In this document: piece after piece, positions 47,946 to 60,160 of the stretch
How positions within the stretch are numbered: position 1 is the first letter of the stretch
Layout: each line of letters begins with the position of its first letter
DNA from: Myotis daubentonii
Lineage: Eukaryota > Chordata > Mammalia > Chiroptera > Vespertilionidae
NCBI RefSeq assembly: GCF_963259705.1
Contig: NC_081840.1
Location: forward strand, 144,939,549 to 145,003,548
Direction of reading: 5' to 3'
DNA: 64,000 nucleotides
Notes under the pieces: generated by a model
Databases searched by the model: none
Told to the model about the DNA's origin: nothing
Seen by the model: only the letters and a program-made list of their open reading frames with translations
Made by a program: the position numbers and the translations under genes

Positions 47946-50895
47946 TTACGAAACGCATTACGGTGCATGTAAACCATTCTCCCATTCATGCTAACCTTGA
48001 CCTTTTTAGAAAAATAAAGAAATTAATCTGTCTGCTGTGACAGCCAAGGATGAGCTCAAAATTCTTCCCAGCTTTTCTAACTACCCTTCCGGGACATGGG
48101 CATCATCTGTGGGGTGGCTGTCAGACCCAAGCCGAAATTGTTGCTGTGATCTTCATCAACTTCCAGCGTTTATGCCTCATACCTTCCCCAGAATTTGAAG
48201 AAGCTACATTTTGTTTTCTAAATAAATATGGAATAAAAATGAAAGAGATGAAGAGTAGTTCCATCGAAGACTGGTATTGCCTATTTTGCTGAAATATTTC
48301 ATTGAGCTTAAAATAAAGATCTACCAAAAATAACGAGATGGTTGGATTTGTTTTTGTTATTGATACATTGAAGGGTACTGGTAACCTTTGAAAGTAAAAG
48401 ACATCTCCACTCATTTCTAGAGAGAATGTTTAAAATGTGACTACATGTATGAATAAATATATTCCTTGCCATATGATAGAGAAGCTTATGGCTGTGGCAG
48501 ATTATTTAATTTTAGGCCCCCTCTCAAGCTCTAGATCATGAGTGGGAAAGGATCCCAGCCTCCGTGAACCTCGACCAAGGTTGGGTCTGCTGATTTTGCT
48601 TGGCTAACTCTGACTTCAGCTTGACCACCATGTTGCACCTTCCAAGAGACATCCATTCTCCCTACCTGCAGAGCTGAATGAGGGCCTCCCTGTAAAATCC
48701 CCATTGGTTAAGCTTTGTGAGGTAGAGCGCTGTTGGATGGCCATTCCTCCCTCCTCTCCAGGACAGGCAGTAGCACTCAGGCAGTTAACCACCTTCTACA
48801 TGTCCGGTAACACATTCCTGCCGCAACACTCCTCAGCGCGCCAGACCCAAATTTCTGGAAATGTGTCCACATGGTGACATGCACTCTCTGGCTACACAGA
48901 AAGGACTGAAGTCAGGGCCAGGGAAAGGAAAACACGAGTTTACAAGGGGGGTGGAGGGGAATGGAGGGGAGCAGCTGGACTTGTCTTTTTGTTGTTGTTC
49001 TTTGACTCAGAGAACTTAATGGCCTGCGTGACAGTTTGAAACTCAGGCAACTACCATTCTTTAAAATGCACCCGAAGGATAGCAATTTGTTTCCTGAATG
49101 CCACTGACTGACAGAGCCCCTGAACAAATTATTTAAAAAGTGGATGGGATGGGGGAGGAGTTAGTCTCATTTATAACCTATTTGAAGCTATATACATGCA
49201 ACTATAATCATATATGCTCATTATTATATCTCCAGTTGCCTCCAAGTACTGGCATTTAATGAGTTAAAGACAAATGACTAATGGCAATCAGGGTTGTAAG
49301 TAAACTGCTCGGAAGGTATTTGACTGAAGGTATATGCTTGTTCTTTGTGCTGAATAGGAAGAGCACAGGGCTGGCTGGAAAAGAAGGGGATGGGTTTGAG
49401 AGAGCGCATTAAGCCAAAATAACATGCTTGTCCTGACCATCCTGGGCGCTGTGCCTCAATAATTAGGGAGGCACAATACCATTCTGTGGGTTGGGAAAGC
49501 CAGTAAGAAAGAGACTTAAGTTAAGCTAGCATACATCAAAAATAATTGACAATGGTTAGGCTTCATCGTAGGGAAGCCTGCACTGGCATTGCAGTCACCA
49601 GCCCACCACCCACCTAAGAATTATTATTTGAAAAGGATGTCAGAGGATTATAGAAGATCCTTGTGTCTGCTCCAATTAGGATCAACACTTCTGCTGCTGC
49701 CGCTCTCTGAGCATCCAGTATGCAATGATGAAAACATATTGACCCCTGCTGGAACTATGGAGAACTGCAGTCTTTTCCCCCCATTGCCAAATTTTCCCTG
49801 AAAGGAAGGCAAGCTTTAACCATTATTTGCATGTGCCAAACATAAGGGGCTGTGCTGGTGTATTTGTTCATTTATTTTAAAGAAGCCTCTATAACACAGT
49901 CTAGATAATAAAATATTTTTAGTTACAAAGATTACTCAGAATATTCCATGACTCCAAGAAAATTAAAGTTCCTAATGATATAGCTTTAATTTTTTATGTC
50001 GTTTCTAGCACTATTTTGTGCAAATTTGGGGAAGCAGACAACTAGCATCAAATTTGGTTCCTCCCTATTATCTCTTAGGACCCCCCCCCCCTTTAGACTC
50101 ACTTTATAGTATTATTTTTAAAGAAACTTAAAATTGGGGAAAAACACTAAATTTTTTTAGTAATTACTTTGTTTGCATATGATTATTATCCCAGAGTTTG
50201 AATCTTCCTAACCATTTCTTTCTAAGCTATTTTCCATATGAATAAGGGTCATAATGTGTGCTATTGCAGAATATTACTGAGAAACTTTATCTCTTAAGAA
50301 TTCTTATAGAAGAGCTCAGGGCAAAGGAACTTTTACAGCATACTTGGGATCACTGAGTTCTTTTCCAGATAAGTGATTACTGGACATGGGACAGTTAACT
50401 CATAGAATACATGACTTGCCATTTTGTAGGATCTATTAAAATGGCATAGATACTATTAGAATTCTTGCTCTCTGTTGGGGATTAGAAAAAGAAGGATTTA
50501 TTCAATAAGTTAACAAAACAATCATATCAATGTCAGGAAATTGGGTATAAGCTCTCCAACAACACCAAGGCAATGGTTTCTTGACAAGCTCTATTAGCTT
50601 GGCCAATGCTTAGCCAAGACCTGGAAGTCATTCTATGTGCAGACCCATTTAGCCTGGCTCCCTTTAATGGTTGCCACAGCACTCCTCAGCTCAGTCATCT
50701 CTTCTAAAAATGCACACTATTGATCAAATGGAAAAAATTGAAAGCTCCATTTTTGTTTCATATAAGAATTTTTTATTTACCAATAAAACTTTATTTACAA
50801 AACAGGTGTCAGGTAGGATTGGTCTGCAGGCTATAGATGGCTAACCCCTGCTTTAAAATGAGCAAAAAGAAAACAAATTCAGGTGTCAGCCAGAT
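47946..50895. other. Repeat-poor unique sequence, about 2.9 kb
   Basis: I see no transposon and no exon with a recognisable domain. A C-run lies at 50081-50091. Such blocks can hold conserved regulatory elements, but that cannot be told from one genome. Confidence 0.5.
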
Positions 50896-50896
50896 C

Positions 50897-51475
50897 TTTT
50901 TTATTTTATTTTTCAATTACAGTTTACAGTCAATATTATTTTGTATTAGTTTCAGGTGTACATCATAGTGGGTAGTTAAACATATACTTTTGCAAAGTAG
51001 TCCCACTTACATTTCCAGTGCCCACCTGACACCACACATAGTTATTACAATATTACTGACTATACTAGAGGTCTGGTGCACAAAATTCATGCATGGGTTG
51101 GGTCCCTAGGCCTGGCCGGCAATCAGGGCCAATCAGGTTCCCCACCTCCCCGCCTGCCCACCTCCTCCTTCCCTCACTCCTCAGTGCCCCACCACCACTG
51201 CTGGTCCCCTGCCATGTTCCATGCCACACTCTGGTGGTCAATACATGTCATAGCAAGTGATTGAACTCCCAGTCTCCCCGACGAACTCCTGAGAGAACAA
51301 TTTGCATAATAGCCTTTTATTATATAGGATTCCCTATGCTGTATTTTACATGTCCATGACTATTTTGTGACTAACAATTTGCACTTCTCAATTAATTCCT
51401 TCACCTTTTTCACCCAGTTCCCCCAACCCTCCTTCCCTCTGGCAACCACCAATTTAAAGACCAAAATGCATGTAT
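50897..51475 (-). mobile_element. L1M-type 3'UTR end, antisense, split by a Helitron
   Basis: TATTAGTTTCAGGTGTACAT near 50945 and CTATGCTGTATTTTACATGT (51334) belong to one antisense L1 3' end; the last recognised text is CTCTGGCAACCACCA near 51438. Removing 51065-51329 joins GACTATA to TTCCCTATGCTG as expected. Confidence 0.85.
51065..51329 (-). mobile_element. Helitron (HeliBat type), minus strand, short
   Basis: The minus strand starts TCCTATATAATAAAAGGC (51329 downward) and ends with the CATGAATTTTGTGCACC region and CTAG at 51065-51068. At 265 bp, this is one of the shortest complete copies here. Confidence 0.95.
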
Positions 51476-53634
51476 AATAGTTCAATGGTCAATGCTTTTT
51501 AAAAAATAAAAATAAAAAGAGCTCTGTTGATTATGTAAATGACGTCCTAGTTTTGTATTTATAGTGAAGAAAAAGAATCAAAATACCCAATCATGGGATG
51601 TGAGGTCTATGAAAGCAGTGTAGTTTTATTTCCCACCCTATCACCAATACCAATGACATTGCCTTATATATAGCAGGCATTTATTAATTTGAGAACCACA
51701 TCTTTTTAAAATAATAATGTTAATCAGCTTATGTCCTGACTTTTTCATTTTCCAAAAATATTACCATGGGTAAATTACTTATTTTCTCTAAATCCTGTTT
51801 TCTTCAACTACAAAATAAAGAATATGACAACTGCCACCTTAAAAAAATAAAATGAGAGTAAGTTTATAAAATTACATTATGAATTTTAAAAGATAACACA
51901 ACTTGTTTATAAGCAAAGTCTTGAATAAATGTTTCTCTTCTTGGATCCAAGAGCTGCTTCAAAGTAAAGGCAGAATTAGAAAAAAATGGTTCATAAAGGT
52001 GATAGAATCTGAACCAAACATTAATATATGGAGTTAAATGAGAAAAAAATGGTTGACAGCATTTGTTTATAAAATACAACTTCAAAGGAGTCACAGGGAT
52101 TATAATATAGATTATCTTAATCAGAAACAAGAACACACAGGTGTGGGGAAGGAGTATGAATAATCCTTTCAACAAGGAAAGAAAAGTAGAAATTAGCTTC
52201 ATTTCCCAGAAATATTGCTGTCGGAAAGATAACACAAATAGGAAGCCTAAGCTAAAATGACTGTGAGTCGCAGCGGCAACCATTTCTAAAAGTCCCTATC
52301 CGTGACATTTACGTTTCATATTTGTTCAAAAAATATTTTAATGGTAACATGCAGAAAGATATTCCATGCTGTATTTATCATACAGGATAAAGAAAATCAA
52401 TTAAAATGCCTATTTGTATTATAAGGAATATTGGACAGGCTTAAAGTCAAAGTTAGATATTTCTCAGAACCTCTCTAGGTTGCCATGAGACTTCCTGTAT
52501 TTCATTTTCAATGACAGACATATAATTTAAAAAGATAAAAGATGTGAAAGATGAAAGACTGAGTGGGAGAGCTCTTGTAACGGGTTTTTAAATGTTCCTT
52601 CTGCTCCGAGCAGGTTGAAGCAATGCAATAGTGCACAGTAGCTGGGCTTCATTTCAGCCTCAGACGCTCAGTGACGTTAGGGAACACCATGTAAAACTAC
52701 TGGAACCCTTAGCGGGCATGGAGACAGGATCTGGCCAGCTTAGCCAACCAAAGTCCTAATGATCATTCCATCAATTCTTAGCATATCTTTGTGCTGGGTG
52801 AGATTGTATTTATCCTTTAAAACACATGGCATTTCCATAGCTCATTATTTCCAAAAGGAAATTTCATTCATATCCAAATGTCATCCAAAAGTTCTAAATG
52901 TTTATGATTCATACTCATTGCCTGCCTCCTACAGGTAGAACTCATTGCCAGTTAGTCAATAAATAATGTACCCATACTACAGACATAAAAATATCCAAGA
53001 CTTTCCCCCCTTAGATAATAGTTCAGTGGCAGACACCAAAAGGTAACTAGGCTATTAAAGTTATATTTCATATGATACTTACTTAACTGCTAGTTGAATA
53101 AAACATGAGAGAGTATGAGAAGCATGTAGAAATTTCAATTATAAAATATACTTTTTGAAAACTATTACACATTAGAGTCATAAAAGTTGAAAAATCCATA
53201 AAAAAGAATGGTATGATTATGACAGAAAAAAAATCAATAAGTAAAAGAAATCCTGTAGCTATAAGCCTTGATTCCTGAACCCGGTCACTTTTCCAATATT
53301 ACACTTCAGGCTGACCCCGAGTCATTGATGGCTCACCTGGATAATGACAATTAAGCATTATTCATCATTCTTCACCTTCCATTATTCTTTATTGTCACTT
53401 TAATTGCAACATATTATTATAATCTAGTCATTATTTAACTGGCTTCTTTGATTAGAGGTTTTGGGAAGATTGACATAATCCAGTTTTTAAAAAGTGTCAT
53501 GCATGTGCAATAATCATCTTATACTGGTGGTCAAAATCATTTCAATAAAGAGAAAATGTCCCTTTCCATTTTCATTCAACCATCCCATATTCTCTGTTAA
53601 CATAAAAATCAGAACAATCATACCTAGTAGGGAA
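51476..53634. other. Mostly unassigned; one L2 3' fragment
   Basis: 51605-51700, with TGAGGTCTATGAAAGCAGTG and GCAGGCATTTATTAATTTG, looks like a sense L2 3' end. The rest shows no gene. The 139-codon minus open frame at 51864-52283 has no recognised domain. Confidence 0.45.
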
Positions 53635-53654
53635 AATAAGAATGAAAATATATT

Positions 53655-53748
53655 CCCCTGGCCGGTTGACTCAGTTGGTTAGAGTGTTGGCCCGTGCACC
53701 AAAAGGTTGCTGGTTTGATTCCCAGCCAGGGCACAACCAATCCACATC

Positions 53749-53814
<66 letters not shown>

Positions 53815-53894
53815 CCTCTCTCCTTTCCGGTCTCTGCAATTTCCCTTCCTGTCTCTGAAATCAATAAACATCCTTGGGTGAAAATTTTAAAAAA
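53655..53894 (+). mobile_element. Ves SINE (+) with expanded CT tract
   Basis: CCCCTGGCCGGTTGACTCAG head, GGTTTGATTCCCAG, then a CT run at about 53752-53813 that has grown from the SINE tail. Imperfect duplication AAGAATGAAAATATATT / AAGAATGCAAATTTATT flanks it. Confidence 0.93.
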
Positions 53895-54326
53895 AGAATG
53901 CAAATTTATTTTTAAAAATTAAGCATAAAAATTGCTATACTTAAGCATTTTATAAAGATTAGTTTGAAATACACACACACACAGAGGCATACCTCATTTT
54001 ATTAAATTTCACTTTATTGCACATTGCAGACATTGCATTTTCTAAGTAAATTGAGGCTTGTGGAAACCCTATGTTGCTTTCCAACAGCATTTGCTTACTC
54101 CATGTCACTGTGTCACATGTTGGTAATTCTTGCAGTATTTCAAACTTTTCCATTATTATTACATTTGTTAAGGCACTGTAACCAGTGATCTTTGATATTA
54201 TTATTGTAACTAGAGGCCTGATGCATGAAAATTCATGCATTCGGGGGAGGGGTGAGACCCTCAGCCCATCCTGTATCCTCTCACATTCCAGAAGCCCTCA
54301 GGGGATGTCCTATGGATGGCTTAGGA

Positions 54327-55056
54327 CAGGGGTGGGCAACCCCTGGTATGTGTGCCAAACATGGCAGTAACTTTTGCTGGCACGCGAAACCCTCTCTTAT
54401 AATCTTCCATTTATAATTTTTTTTCTTAATATCGACTTTTTAATTTTTCAGATAAATTCAGTGTAGGTGCATCTTAGATAAATAAATAATTTTACATAAC
54501 AAGTTATCTTGAAGACAATAGACGTGGATTGATGAGAGAGGGGAAGAGCAATTTCTATGCCTTTGCCTTAACTCTCCCTGCTTTCCTGGATCCGACCAGT
54601 GTTTTGGTTTCATCCACATATGCTTGTGAATCTTTGTTCTCAGTGATGAATTTTGTTAAGTCTCATAATAGGAGTAGCCTGATGGATGAAACTAGTAGCT
54701 CGTGCATATCTCTGAAGGTCACGAAATATAAACCTGATATAAAATCTCTGTTATCAGTGATGCAGCAGCAAAAGTCCCACTGATAATATCAAACGGAGTC
54801 ATAAAGTTTTCTGTCGGACTATCAGTGTGCATGTATACATTAAAAAAATAAATGTATTTTTCATCACCATATACAGTGTTTTTGTCACTCGAATGAATTT
54901 TATAATTTCTTCAAGGTTCTTCACATCCGTACACCTTAAGAGATATCAAGTAGGCATAACATGTTCTCAAAAAATTAAGGTTGGCACGCAGAAGAATTTT
55001 GAGTCAGAGATTTTGCTGGTTTTGGCACGCACTCACAAAAAGGTTACCCACCCCTG
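54327..55056 (+). mobile_element. hAT DNA transposon, internally deleted
   Basis: Inverted ends CAGGGGTGGGCAACC and GGTTACCCACCCCTG flank it. A perfect 8-bp duplication GCTTAGGA lies at 54319-54326 and 55057-55064, the hAT signature. The 730-bp element keeps the 3' end of a transposase gene (54529-54783), so it is a deletion derivative of an autonomous copy. Confidence 0.97.
54529..54783 (+). pseudogene. hAT transposase C-terminal remnant (dimerisation domain)
   Basis: The 84-codon frame ends in a natural-looking C terminus. It contains YACESLFSVMNFVKSHNRSS, the conserved hAT C-terminal dimerisation block, where the bulk CE-LFS-MN-VKS-NR-SL pattern is shared with Charlie-type and SCAND3/ZBED-type proteins (established family knowledge). 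The zinc-finger BED domain and the catalytic DDE residues are missing, since the element is deleted internally. It lies on the same strand as the inferred element direction and stops at TGA 54781-54783. The Met start is probably not native, because the upstream coding part has been lost. It cannot catalyse transposition. Confidence 0.88.
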
Positions 55057-55874
55057 GCTTAGGACCTCTCCTCTGTGGGAGGCAACCAGGGTGGGCCAAT
55101 CAAAGGACAGCGCCACCCCAGTCACCCTGCCACTGCCGCTGCTGGCCTCCCTCTGTGGAAGGCCCTCCCCCCCACATTCCCCCCCACTGCCCCCCTCCCC
55201 TCCCCATTGCCCTTCTGCCACTGCTGGTCGCTGCTGCCCCTCCCCCCCATCGCCATCCCCTCCCTCTGCCTGCTGGCACACACCTTGGCTGGCCTGGTGC
55301 AGTCTGCTCACCAGCCCCGCCCCCTGCCGACCAGTCCTTCCACCGTTTGGACAATTTTAATATTACGCTTTTATGATATAGGATTGTTTTGAGGCACCAC
55401 AAATTGTGTCCATATTGATGATGGACTTAATTGATAAATGTCGTGTGTGTTCTTACTGTTCCACTGGCTAGCACTTCCCCTCTTTCCCACTCCTTCAGCC
55501 TCTCTATTCCCTGAGGCACAATGATATTGAAATCAGGCTTCTACGTGTTTAGGTGATAGAAACAGTCCCGTGTCTCTCACTTTAAATCAAAAGACCCTGC
55601 ACCAAGAAAAAGATTGCAGCTCACTAAAGGCTCACATAATGGCTAGCATTTTTAGCAATAAAGTATTTTTAAATTAAGGTATGTAAATTGTTTTTAGACA
55701 TAATGCTACTCACATTTAATCACTATAGTATAGTATAAACATAACTTTTATATGCACTGGGAAACCCAAAAAACAAATTGTGTGACTTGCCTTATTGCAA
55801 TATTCACTTTATTGTAGTGGTCTGGAATCAAAACCATAATACCTATTAGGTATGCCTGTATTGATACATCAATA

Positions 55875-55978
<104 letters not shown>

Positions 55979-56079
55979 TGTACCTTTACTATCAGGCCAT
56001 CTCCATTTTATTTTCTATAGATTATTTTATTCCCTTTCCTTCTTATCATACCTACCACCAAGCAGGTACAGGTGATTTG

Positions 56080-56940
56080 TGCCTTTTTCCTAAACTGTGC
56101 CAATACTTTCTTGCTGGGACTACCCTGTGCTAACCTAAATCCTCACCAGCTCCAACCAATTCTCCACAAGGCAGCCAGAGGTCTTTCAAAATCTAAGCAA
56201 AAGTTCAATTAAGTCATCTACTTGATTCATACCTTTCAATGGCTTCCTATTGTTCCTAAAATAAAGATGAATTTTTGGTATGGGCTACAGAACCCAGTAT
56301 GCTGGGCTTCATACTGACCTTCCCAGCTTGGTCTCCCCCACATGTGATGTTGGTCTCCAATTCATTGTGCACTCGCTCTCTCCTGTCCACTGCTCACCCA
56401 TTTGCTTACTCAACTTGCAGACCTCAGGTAGGCATCTTCCTTGAGGAAGCTTTCCCTAAAACCCCAATTATTTCAAATCTCTTCATATGAGCTTTCCCAG
56501 TATCTCACCCTCAGAGCACTTCTTGCAGTTGAAACTATACATATTGTTTTGTTTTGATTGTTATTATTTTATGAGAGAGAGGAAGTAGAGGGAGAGAGTG
56601 AGAGAAACATCAATGTGAAGGCCAAACATCAATCAGCTGCCTCCTACACATCCCCTACTGGGGATTGAGCCCACAACCTAGGCATGTGCCCTGACCCAGA
56701 ATCAAATCTGCAAACTTTTGGTACATGGGATGACACTCAACCCACTGAGCAACACTGGCCAGGGGCTCACACAAGTTTGGTGATAAACTAATGCTGTCTT
56801 TCCTTCAAGACTGCAAGCTCCAAGAGGGCAGGTGTAAAATTTGGCTTTGTTTGTCATTCCATCATCAGGAATTAGCACAAAATCTGGAACTTAGAAAATG
56901 CTCATGGAATATTTTTTGAGTGAATTAATTTTAATGAATT
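56080..56940 (+). mobile_element. L2 3' region, sense, split by a Ves SINE
   Basis: The left part has AGCCAGAGGTCTTTCAAAAT and TCAATGGCTTCCTATTG; TTGAGGAAGCTTTCCCTAAA follows at 56439. After the SINE, GACTGCAAGCTCCAAGAGGG and AAATGCTCATGGAATATTTT complete the L2 3' end in the right order. Confidence 0.75.
56530..56764 (-). mobile_element. Ves SINE (-)
   Basis: Reverse orientation: GA-rich tail near 56575, GGGGATTGAGCCCACAACC and a CACTGGCCAGGGGC head end. I do not see a clear duplication, and the tail boundary is approximate. Confidence 0.88.
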
Positions 56941-57406
56941 CAGGTTACTTCTACCCATCCACCACCAAACCTGTGAAATCTTACTGTAAAGTTTTTTGAC
57001 AGTTGAGAATAACTAGGCTCCACTCTAAAATGTACAGAAATCTTGCTCTCATATTCCAAATCTCCCCAAATATAAAGATTATATTTTAAGTTTTGGTTGA
57101 AGTTTGCCATCTTACTTTTTTTTCGGGGGTGGGGGGGAGGGAATGCTTAACGCAAAAATGACTGAATGTTTGGTGTTACTTTTTTTTAAATCAAATTTAG
57201 GGGAGGAACAAGTATGTATTCAATATCTATTTTCTGTGTTTGTTCTGTTACACAACTTCAATATTAACTGTTAAGTAGCTAAGTAATTACTAATTAAACT
57301 ATTACTAATACAATAGAAAGGGTCATCTTGCCAAGCATGCTTAAATTTAAAGAAATATAATGGGTAGAATAGCTCGAGAATTTAAAGTTATTAAATATGC
57401 TACATA
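56941..57406. other. Unassigned stretch
   Basis: A G-run lies at 57124-57139. No gene recognised. Confidence 0.4.
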
Positions 57407-57855
57407 TCTCTATATATAAAAGCCCAAGTTACCTTTATGACTGAACAACCAGAACGACCGGAATGACCAGTTGACCAGTCACTATGACACACAGTGACCA
57501 CCAGGGGGCAGACGCTCAGTGCAGGAGCTGCCCCCTGGTGGGCAGTGCGCTCCTATAGCCAACCTCTCACAGCCAGCCAACCTCCACCAGTCCCTCCCCC
57601 CGGCCGGCAAACCTCCCATGGTCCCTCCCCCTACCTGGTAGGCGCCATCTGGCAGGCCCCATCTGGCCAGCAGGCCCCATGGCTGGCAGGCCCCAGCCAG
57701 CAGGCCCCATGGTTGGCAGGCCCCAGCCAGCAGCTGGCAGGCCCCGGCTGGCCCAGCCCTGATCAGGACTGGGCAAGACAGCCCTGATAGGCTCTGATCA
57801 CTAGCCAGGCCTAGGGATCCCACCTATGCACAAATTTTGTCCACCAGGCCTCTAA
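57407..57855 (+). mobile_element. Helitron with internal minisatellite and CTAA end
   Basis: TCTCTATATATAAAAGCCC start, GACCACCAGGGGGCAGACGC core and CACCAGGCCTCTAA end, with CTAA (57852-57855) in place of CTAG. An internal tandem array of GGCAGGCCCC(A/C)-like units at about 57640-57745 explains the Gly/Ala/Pro-rich open frames on both strands. Confidence 0.92.
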
Positions 57856-59330
57856 TCTGATATTAAAATGATTCTAACATTAGAAAGGATTCTGTGTCTT
57901 TATTTTTTATACTTCTTTAAACTTCAGTAAATATATAGAATAAAAAATAAAACATTATGTTACTGGGGAACATACAGCCTAGGCCCTAGAAGCAAAATGT
58001 AATTCTTCAGTTTATTTCTATCCCATTCTAACATGAAACTACACACTAGCAAGTGTGTTGCTCACACTTGTTTTTAGCACTATGAAGAACACTAAAACAA
58101 TTACAAAAGAGTATTAAATTAATACAAAATACCAAAAGTGGTGTTGACTCAATGGTAGAATATTTGCTTCAAAACAGATGTTCCCTAATGTAAATCTGAT
58201 CTATTCCTTGGATGGACCTTCTCATTCACTATTTTCTACTTCTGGCTTGGAGCTACTTTTTTCTTTTCTTTTTTTACCTCTCTCTAATGATGGCTTTCTT
58301 TGTTCCATCGCATGGCTCTTCTTATCCATTATCTTTCACAGAGGAAATATCTAGACAATTACTTTTAATTTTTTGTTGTTGTTGTTGTTATTTGGTCAAT
58401 TCAGGAGATGCTCTTTTAAAAGATTGCATTTATTTCTCCTATATAGTGTAGAATATACAAAAATGCTAAGACTTAGCACAGACAAATGCAGAAATCTATG
58501 ACTCATAGTTAATACTGTCACTCAAATCCATTAGCTCCTGATTATTACTGAAACTTTGGTAACATTTTACATGATTTTAAATGCACATCTCTGTTGCTTC
58601 TTTGATTCCTGTCTGCATCCAATCACCATACTTAGAAAAAATCATTTTATTCTTTGCCTAGAATATTTTTTATTGCTTTTTCTCCAATTTTCTTTTTAGT
58701 TCAATCATCTTAACATGATTTTCTAAAAAGGGGGAAAGTAGGCAAGAGGAATCTACATGAATTGAACACTTTCTATATAACAAACATACTCACTTTCTCT
58801 AAAAAATATATAAAATTTAAATTCTTGAACATGAAAGATACAGTAATAAAACGGAGAAGTAGAAGTATCATCTTTGACAATGACAGAAGTAAAAAATAAC
58901 ACTAGGAGTCCCATTGACAAAGATCTAACTTGAAACCAGTCAATTAAGATAGACTCCCATAAGATGGAGTCACTTGGTGAATGTTCTAAACAGCTCTGTT
59001 CATAATTGTGGAAACCACACCTTTCTTCTCCACACAAAGAGCATTTTGTATGTGGTAGGAGATGGGTGAAGTGGGGCTGGGAGGGGTAGGGGAGAGGTTA
59101 TGGGGACTCGAACAATTTCATAAACAATTTAAAAGGAATTCATGGCAACACAGTGGAGTGTCTGTTACTTTAACATATATTACATATTGTTTCAAATGTT
59201 GCACTTTTTCCAAGCTTTTATTACAAGGATTCTTTCACTTCCTCTTTATTTTTATTAAAGCTGATCTTATCACATTAAGAACCATTAATCTACAAATGAA
59301 ATCAAATTGCTTTTTTAAACAGAAAACAGA
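57856..59330. other. Unassigned AT-rich stretch
   Basis: A short TTG run lies near 58374-58389. I see no gene or transposon terminus. Confidence 0.45.
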
Positions 59331-59753
59331 TCCTATATAATAAAAGCCTAATATGCTAAGTGCCCAGTCGTCTGGTCATCTGTTCAATCAATCAAAGCAT
59401 AATATGCTAATGATATGCTAAGGCTGCTAAACTGCTCGCTATGATATGCACTGACCACCAGGGGGCAGGTGCTCTGACTGGTAGATTAGCTTGCTGCTGG
59501 GGTCTGGCTGATTGGGACTGAGCGAGATGGGCCAGATGTGCTCTGGAGCCCTCCAGCTCTTCCTCCCCGGCTGGCTAACCTCCTGCAACCCTCCCCTGCC
59601 CCAATCGTGAACCGGTGGGGTCCCTCAGGCTGGCCTGCAACCTCTTGCAATTTGGGACCCCGCGGGGGTTGTCAGAGAGCTGGTTTTGGCCTGATCCCAC
59701 TGGCCAGGCCAAGGAACCCCACTGATGCATGAATTCACGCACCGGGCCTCTTG
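59331..59753 (+). mobile_element. Helitron with CTTG end
   Basis: TCCTATATAATAAAAGCC after A; GACCACCAGGGGGCAGGTGC core; a GATGCATGAATTCACGCACC hairpin and GGGCCTCTTG end before T. The final tetranucleotide CTTG departs from CTRR. Confidence 0.94.
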
Positions 59754-59849
59754 TATAAGAATAAGATGGTATTATTTTGCTGTTGTTATTACTATTAGCT
59801 AACCAGAAACATATTATATATTATTAGAATTATATATTAGGAAATAAAG

Positions 59850-60160
59850 GTTTTGGGGTCAAAAGGTATAAACTTCCAGTTACAAAATAAGTCATGAGAA
59901 TGTAATGGACAGCCTATGACTATAGTTAATACTGTATTATACATCTGAAAGTTGCTAAGAGAGTAGATCTTGAAAGTTCTCATCACAAGAAAAAAATCTG
60001 TACCCACAGATTTGAGTTTGTGTGGTAATAGATGTTAACTAGGCTCACTGTGGTCATTTCACAATAAATGCAAATATTGAATCATTGCAATGCACACTTG
60101 AAACTGATGCAATGTTATATGTCTTTTATATCTCAATACAAAAGATTATTTAAAAAGAAA
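59850..60160 (+). mobile_element. L1M 3'UTR end, sense
   Basis: ACTATAGTTAATACTGTATT, GTTGCTAAGAGAGTAGATC and TGATAGATGTTAACTAGG-like text (59922-60050) follow the same 3' end as the copy at 37803-37988. It ends with a CTCAATACAAAAG part. Confidence 0.85.

Larger units (their letters stand above)
54210..55383 (-). mobile_element. Helitron, minus strand, split by a hAT element
   Basis: CTAGAGGCCTGATGCATGAA starts the inverted 3' end (CTAG 54210-54213) with hairpin TGCATGAAAATTCATGCA. The inverted 5' end is ACGCTTTTATGATATAGGA (55365-55383). The host flanks are A and T. Without the hAT insert the Helitron is about 440 bp. Confidence 0.95.
53980..55868 (+). mobile_element. Tigger1 DNA transposon, deleted, split by a Helitron
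   Basis: The left terminus CAGAGGCATACCTCATTTTA, then CCAACAGCATTTGCTTACTC, is typical Tigger1. After the insert it resumes TTGTTTTGAGGCACCACAAA, TTAATTGATAAATGTCG and CACTTTAAATCAAAAG. The right terminus is AGGTATGCCTGTA. The transposase coding part is missing. Removing 54210-55383 restores GTAATTGTTTT exactly. Confidence 0.92.

Noticed and set aside
51864..52283. 139-codon minus-strand frame with hydrophobic stretches
   Set aside because: AT-rich sequence gives Phe/Leu/Ile-rich frames easily; no domain, no conserved neighbours and no promoter are visible.
53624..53903. Arg-Glu and Ser-Leu repeat frames
   Set aside because: They are translations of the CT tract in a Ves SINE tail.
55033..55402. 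Pro/Gly/Ala-rich open frames up to 177 codons
   Set aside because: They read C-rich Helitron interior and cross the hAT and Helitron junctions.
57482..57823. Gly/Ala-rich open frame with repeats, like a structural protein
   Set aside because: It is produced by a minisatellite inside the Helitron, open on both strands.
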